64,000 bases of DNA from Amycolatopsis dendrobii. Its GTDB lineage: Bacteria > Actinomycetota > Actinomycetes > Mycobacteriales > Pseudonocardiaceae. Below the pieces are notes generated by a model, which was given only the letters and a program-made list of their open reading frames with translations, was not told the DNA's origin and searched no databases. How positions within the stretch are numbered: position 1 is the first letter of the stretch; every line of letters begins with the position of its first letter. Positions 60,818 to 64,000 of the stretch are shown piece by piece. A program made the translations under genes and the position numbers. The stretch lies in NCBI RefSeq assembly GCF_014145675.1, contig NZ_JACGZW010000008.1, positions 186,001-250,000 of the forward strand, read 5' to 3'.

Positions 60818-61590
60818 CAGTAGTGCGCCGCCGGGCGGAGGGTCGCCTCGGCGCCGCCGTCGACGTAGACGACCTGGCCGGTGATGTGCGTGGTCGCGGC
60901 GTCGGCGAAGTACACCAGCACACGCGCGACGTCCTCCGCGGCCGCGTAACCGTGCAGCGGCATCGGGACCGCTTTGTCCATCACGGCCTTCATCTTCGGG
61001 TCGGCGAAAAGCTCGTCGGTCATCGGCGTCCGGACCACGCCGGGCGCGACCACGTTGACCGCGATGCCCGCGTCGGCCCAGCCCGCCGAGACGGACGTCC
61101 GGCGCGCCCATTGCGCGATCGCGGACTTCGAGGACGGGTAGAGCTGCAGCGCGCGATTGTCCGCGATCGCCTCGCGGGCAGCGGTCAGCGCGGCTTGCTC
61201 GTCGCCGCGCAGGCAGGCCTCGACCACCGCGGGGTCGTTCGGCTGGGTGCCGGAGATCGAGCCGACCAGGACGACCCGCGGCGACTCGGACTTCGCGAGC
61301 AGCGGCTGCAGGGCCTCGATGAACTCGGTGCTGCCGAAGTAGTTCACCGTGATCATGGCTTCGCCGGGATTCGACGTTCCGGCGCAGGTGACGACCGCGT
61401 CGACGTGCCCGGTGCGCTTGCCGACCTCCTCGGCGGCGGCGGCGCGGCCGTGCGGGGTCGAGAGGTCCGCGTCGACGTCGCTGCCCGCGAGGTCGACGCC
61501 GAGGACCTGGTCGCCGCGTTCGGCGAGGAGACCGCTGAGCGCCGCCCCGATCCCCGAACTCGCTCCGGTGACGACGACGGTGCGCGGCAT
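60817..61590 (-). CDS. 3-alpha-hydroxysteroid dehydrogenase-like SDR
   Basis: A 257-residue SDR. TVVVTGASSGIGAALSGLLA, VDADLSTPHGRAAA, ITVNYFGSTEFIEAL, LYPSSK (Tyr, Lys) and YVDGGAEATLRP follow the layout of Comamonas 3-alpha-HSD/carbonyl reductase (HsdA), which lacks the usual NNAG stretch; here VVTCAG stands there. It likely oxidises 3-alpha-hydroxysteroids such as bile acids to 3-ketones with NAD. CAGGAGG precedes ATG at 61590. First gene of the SDR-thioesterase-SDR-amidase operon. Confidence 0.8.
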   Translation of the reverse strand: MPRTVVVTGASSGIGAALSGLLAERGDQVLGVDLAGSDVDADLSTPHGRAAAAEEVGKRTGHVDAVVTCAGTSNPGEAMITVNYFGSTEFIEALQPLLAKSESPRVVLVGSISGTQPNDPAVVEACLRGDEQAALTAAREAIADNRALQLYPSSKSAIAQWARRTSVSAGWADAGIAVNVVAPGVVRTPMTDELFADPKMKAVMDKAVPMPLHGYAAAEDVARVLVYFADAATTHITGQVVYVDGGAEATLRPAAHY

Positions 61591-61627
61591 GACGGCCTCC
61601 TGAAGTGTGGTTCCGGGAACGGCCGCG

Positions 61628-61678
61628 ACGCTACGGGGACTCCGCGCGCGCACGGCGGGTCGATCCCGGTCACCGGGA
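61628..61678 (-). promoter_or_regulatory. Promoter of the A-ring operon with upstream palindrome
   Basis: The 15-bp perfect palindrome TCCCGGTCACCGGGA (61664-61678) is followed on the minus strand by 7 nt, GCCGTG (61656-61651), a 17-nt spacer and -10 TAGCGT (61633-61628). The palindrome is the clearest copy of the shared element. Confidence 0.65.
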
Positions 61679-61686
61679 GAAGCCGG

Positions 61687-62289
61687 TCAGCGGCCCAGTC
61701 CGGCCAGCAGCAACCGGCACGCCAGCACCGTGTCCGCCTCCGCCTCCTCGGCGGTGATGTGCCCGTTGAGCTGCGAAGTCAGCACGCCGTACCAGGTCTG
61801 CTCGATCAACCGGACCAGACGGCGGTCGTGGTCACTGGGCTCGGCCACCCCGGCGACGCGCAGGATCAGATCGGCGAACTCGACCGCCGCGGCCATGTTC
61901 GGCGACTCCCCCGCGACGGTCGCGTTGTTCGACTGCAGCATCGCCTGCGCGAGCCGCGGCCGTTCCAGCAGGCGGCGGGCGGCGTCGACCAGCACGCGTG
62001 CGACCGCCTCGGCCGGTTCCTGCCCGGGTTCGACCGGGACGCTGTTGCGGTCCAGCTGCTCGACCTGGCTGTGCAGCAGCGCGGTGAACAGGATCGTCTT
62101 CGACGGGAAGTACCGGTACAGCGTGGCGATGGCGACGCCGGCGTCGCGGGCGACGTCGAGCATCTGGATCCGGTCGAGGCCGTGCTCGGCACCGTGGTCC
62201 GCGGCCGCTCGCAGGATGCGCCGGTAGCGCTCCTGCTGCGCGGGCGAACTCGGCGTGGCCGGCGCCCGGTTCTCGGCGACTCTCGGCAC
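61687..62289 (-). CDS. TetR-family regulator, KstR-like
   Basis: A 200-residue protein with ERYRRILRAAADHGAEHGLD and HTH IQMLDVARDAGVAIATLYRYFPSK, which resembles KstR (QMRAVADRADVAVGTLYRYF). The C-terminal region (LIEQTWYGVLTSQLNGHITA) is also KstR-like in pattern. It may sense a steroid-CoA. GTG at 62289 follows GGAGGAG. It is divergent from the KstD-like gene and upstream of the A-ring operon, and a copy of the shared element lies in its own promoter region, making it the best candidate to bind that element. Confidence 0.82.
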   Translation of the reverse strand: MPRVAENRAPATPSSPAQQERYRRILRAAADHGAEHGLDRIQMLDVARDAGVAIATLYRYFPSKTILFTALLHSQVEQLDRNSVPVEPGQEPAEAVARVLVDAARRLLERPRLAQAMLQSNNATVAGESPNMAAAVEFADLILRVAGVAEPSDHDRRLVRLIEQTWYGVLTSQLNGHITAEEAEADTVLACRLLLAGLGR

Positions 62290-62316
62290 CGCGACTCCTC
62301 CGCTCGTGATCAGGCC

Positions 62317-62403
62317 ATTCTCTCCCACGATCCTCCCACCGGGCGCCGCCGCTACCGGTGAGTGGGATGACCGCGCCCGGGCGCGGCGGCGATGCGGTTG
62401 GCT
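62317..62403. promoter_or_regulatory. Divergent tetR/kstD promoters around one upstream element
   Basis: TACCGGTGAGTGGGA (62353-62367) lies between two promoter candidates at equal spacing: plus strand 7 nt, GCCCGG, 17 nt, TTGGCT (62398-62403) for the KstD-like gene; minus strand 7 nt, CGCCCG, 17 nt, GAGAAT (62322-62317) for tetR. The hexamers are weak, but the symmetry matches the other sites. Confidence 0.5.
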
Positions 62404-62431
62404 CGCCGGGTCGCGACGACTTGGAGGACTC

Positions 62432-63931
62432 ATGGCTTTCGACGACCAGTTCGACGTGGTGGTGGCCGGCTCCGGCGCGGGCGCGCTGACCGGCGCGTAC
62501 CTCGCCGCCCGGGCCGGGTTGCGCACCGCGGTGGTCGAGGGCGCGGACCTGCTCGGCGGGACTTCCGCCTACTCCGGCGCGGCCTGCTGGCTGCCCGGCA
62601 CACAGGTGCAGGAGCGGTTCGGCGTCGCGGATTCCACCGCCGCCGCGCGCGAGTACCTGCGCGCGCTGCTCGGCGAGGACCGGACCGGGCGGCAGGAGGC
62701 GTTCCTGGCGAAGGCGCCGGAACTGGTCGCGGCGCTGGAGGCGGATCCGGCGCTCGAGTTCGAATGGCGGGCGTTCCCGGACTACTTCGACCGGCCGGGC
62801 CGGGTCCCCGGCGGACGCTCGTTCGTGCCGGTCGACCTGCCGCTCTCCGAACTGGGCGACCGGGCCGAACTGGTGCGTCCGCCGGTCGACCGCGACCGCG
62901 CCGGCCGCGGGCACCGGGACGCCCCGCTGGACGGCGGCCGCGCGCTGATCGGCCGGCTGCTGCTGGCCTTCGACGCGACCGGCAACGGCACTGTGTTCAC
63001 CGGAACTCCGGTCGACGAACTGGTGGTCGAGGACGGCCGGGTCGTCGGCGTCGGTGCCGGCTCGAGGCGGATCGGGGCGACCCGCGGCGTGCTCATCGGC
63101 GCGGGCGGATTCGAGCGGAACGCGGACCTGCGGGAACAGTCCGGCGTGCCGGGCTCGGCGGCGTGGTCGATGGCACCCGCGGAAACGAACCGCGGCCAGG
63201 TCCTGGCGGCGGCGCTCGCACTCGGCGCGGCCGTCGACCTGATGGACGAGGGCTGGTGGTGCCCGGGAATCGCGATGCCGGACGGCGGCGCGTCGTTCAC
63301 GCTCGGCTTCCGCGGCGGTCTCGTCGTCGACCGCGACGGGCGGCGCTATGCGAACGAGTCGCTGCCATACGACCAGATGGGCCGTGAGATGGCAGCAGAC
63401 CCGGCGCGGCGGGTTCCCTCGCACCTCGTGTTCGACAGCCGGGAGGGCGGCCGGCTGCCCGCGATCGCGTTGCCGGGCGGACGGCCGGACGACCATCTGG
63501 CGGCTGGCACCTGGGTGGAGGCGGACACGCTCGCGGAACTGGCGAAACTGATCGACGCTCCCGAGTTGCCCGAGACGGCGGCCCGGTTCAACTCGTTCGC
63601 CGAAGCCGGGCGCGACGAGGATTTCGGGCGGGGCGAAGACGAATACGCGCGGCATTTCGCGAATCCGGTGCTGGTGCCGGTGGATCGCCCGCCGTTTCGC
63701 GCTGCCCGGCTGGTGTTGTCGGACCTGGGCACGAAGGGCGGTCTGGTGACCGATCCGGACGCGCGGGTGCTGCGCGAGGACGGCTCGGCGGTGGCAGGTC
63801 TTTATGCGGTCGGCAATTCGGCGGCGTCCATGACCGGAAGCTACTACCCGGGTCCGGGAATTCCGTTGGGCACGGCGATGGCTTTCGCGGCGCGGGCCGT
63901 CGACGATCTGGTGGCACAGGCCGGAAAATAG
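62432..63931 (+). CDS. 3-ketosteroid dehydrogenase-family FAD flavoprotein (KstD-like)
   Basis: A 499-residue flavoprotein of the KstD/fumarate reductase superfamily: dinucleotide motif VVVAGSGAGALTGAYLAA (residues 9-26), GGTSAYSGAACWLPG, and near the C-terminus SYYPGPGIPLGTAMAFAA, where Tyr-Pro-Gly-Pro-Gly is the catalytic-site signature of 3-ketosteroid dehydrogenases. Length fits (500-570 usual). Delta1- or delta4(5alpha)-dehydrogenation cannot be told apart here. GGAGG precedes ATG at 62432; it is divergent from a KstR-like regulator. Confidence 0.83.
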   Translation: MAFDDQFDVVVAGSGAGALTGAYLAARAGLRTAVVEGADLLGGTSAYSGAACWLPGTQVQERFGVADSTAAAREYLRALLGEDRTGRQEAFLAKAPELVAALEADPALEFEWRAFPDYFDRPGRVPGGRSFVPVDLPLSELGDRAELVRPPVDRDRAGRGHRDAPLDGGRALIGRLLLAFDATGNGTVFTGTPVDELVVEDGRVVGVGAGSRRIGATRGVLIGAGGFERNADLREQSGVPGSAAWSMAPAETNRGQVLAAALALGAAVDLMDEGWWCPGIAMPDGGASFTLGFRGGLVVDRDGRRYANESLPYDQMGREMAADPARRVPSHLVFDSREGGRLPAIALPGGRPDDHLAAGTWVEADTLAELAKLIDAPELPETAARFNSFAEAGRDEDFGRGEDEYARHFANPVLVPVDRPPFRAARLVLSDLGTKGGLVTDPDARVLREDGSAVAGLYAVGNSAASMTGSYYPGPGIPLGTAMAFAARAVDDLVAQAGK

Positions 63932-64000
63932 CCGGATTGCCGCGCAGCACCGCACCACCGCGGGCCAGGCGCGTCAACCGAGCACCGTGCCCGAGCTTTC
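63932..64000. other. End of window, no feature recognised
   Basis: The last 69 bp after the KstD-like stop hold no complete gene, hairpin or clear promoter that I can see. Confidence 0.5.

Noticed and set aside
1..64000. CRISPR array, tRNA or rRNA genes
   Set aside because: No regularly spaced direct repeats, cloverleaf or rRNA-like stretches were noticed on either strand; a dedicated search was not possible.

Overview
The window comes from a high-GC actinomycete, most likely a Pseudonocardiales genome of the Amycolatopsis type. Codon third positions are almost all G or C, GTG starts are common, several promoters look leaderless, and the gene content is that of an actinobacterial steroid degrader. 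I see no tRNA, rRNA, CRISPR array or intact insertion sequence.

Region 1 (1-19261) is ordinary accessory chromosome: two MFS exporters, an XRE regulator, a large SARP/AfsR-type regulator, two quinone-reductase-like proteins, a second XRE regulator, the proton-translocating transhydrogenase pntAB, a secreted phosphatase or phosphodiesterase, a lipoprotein, a VOC protein, an alpha/beta hydrolase and three TetR regulators. Several palindromic operators are visible.

Region 2 (19262-35110) is a steroid side-chain beta-oxidation locus. One minus-strand operon (33673 to 23678) carries thiolase, fadE34, fadE29/fadE28 (chsE2/chsE1), hsd4B, fadA5, an SDR and an acyl-CoA ligase. A second (23546 to 19262) carries a split chsH2, chsH1, ltp2 and a fadD17-like ligase. 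A divergent hsd4A completes the set. Together these can shorten a C5 (C24-acid, bile-acid-like) and then a C3 side chain down to the 17-keto steroid.

Region 3 (35151-54554) is the C/D-ring (HIP) catabolic locus with its repressor: echA20, ipdC, fadA6, ipdF, fadE30, fadE31-33, ipdA, ipdB, kstR2 and fadD3. With them are several SDRs, a MaoC hydratase, an enoyl-CoA hydratase, a thiolase and an epimerase-like VOC protein inside the ring-opening operon. KstR2-type boxes lie in the divergent promoters.

Region 4 (54597-63931) has a TetR/alcohol dehydrogenase pair, then a probable A-ring steroid redox module: an old-yellow-enzyme homologue; an operon of 3-alpha-HSD-like SDR, thioesterase, SDR and amidase; a KstR-like TetR regulator; and a divergent KstD-type flavoprotein.

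The most notable new observation is a roughly 15-bp element, close to TCCCGGTSACCGGGA, at six promoters of regions 2 and 4. In most of them it sits 7 nt upstream of the -35 hexamer, which points to a common regulon linking side-chain genes and the A-ring module. No 9,10-seco genes (kshAB, hsaA-D), mce4 or CYP125 lie in the window, so the central A/B-ring steps must be encoded elsewhere.
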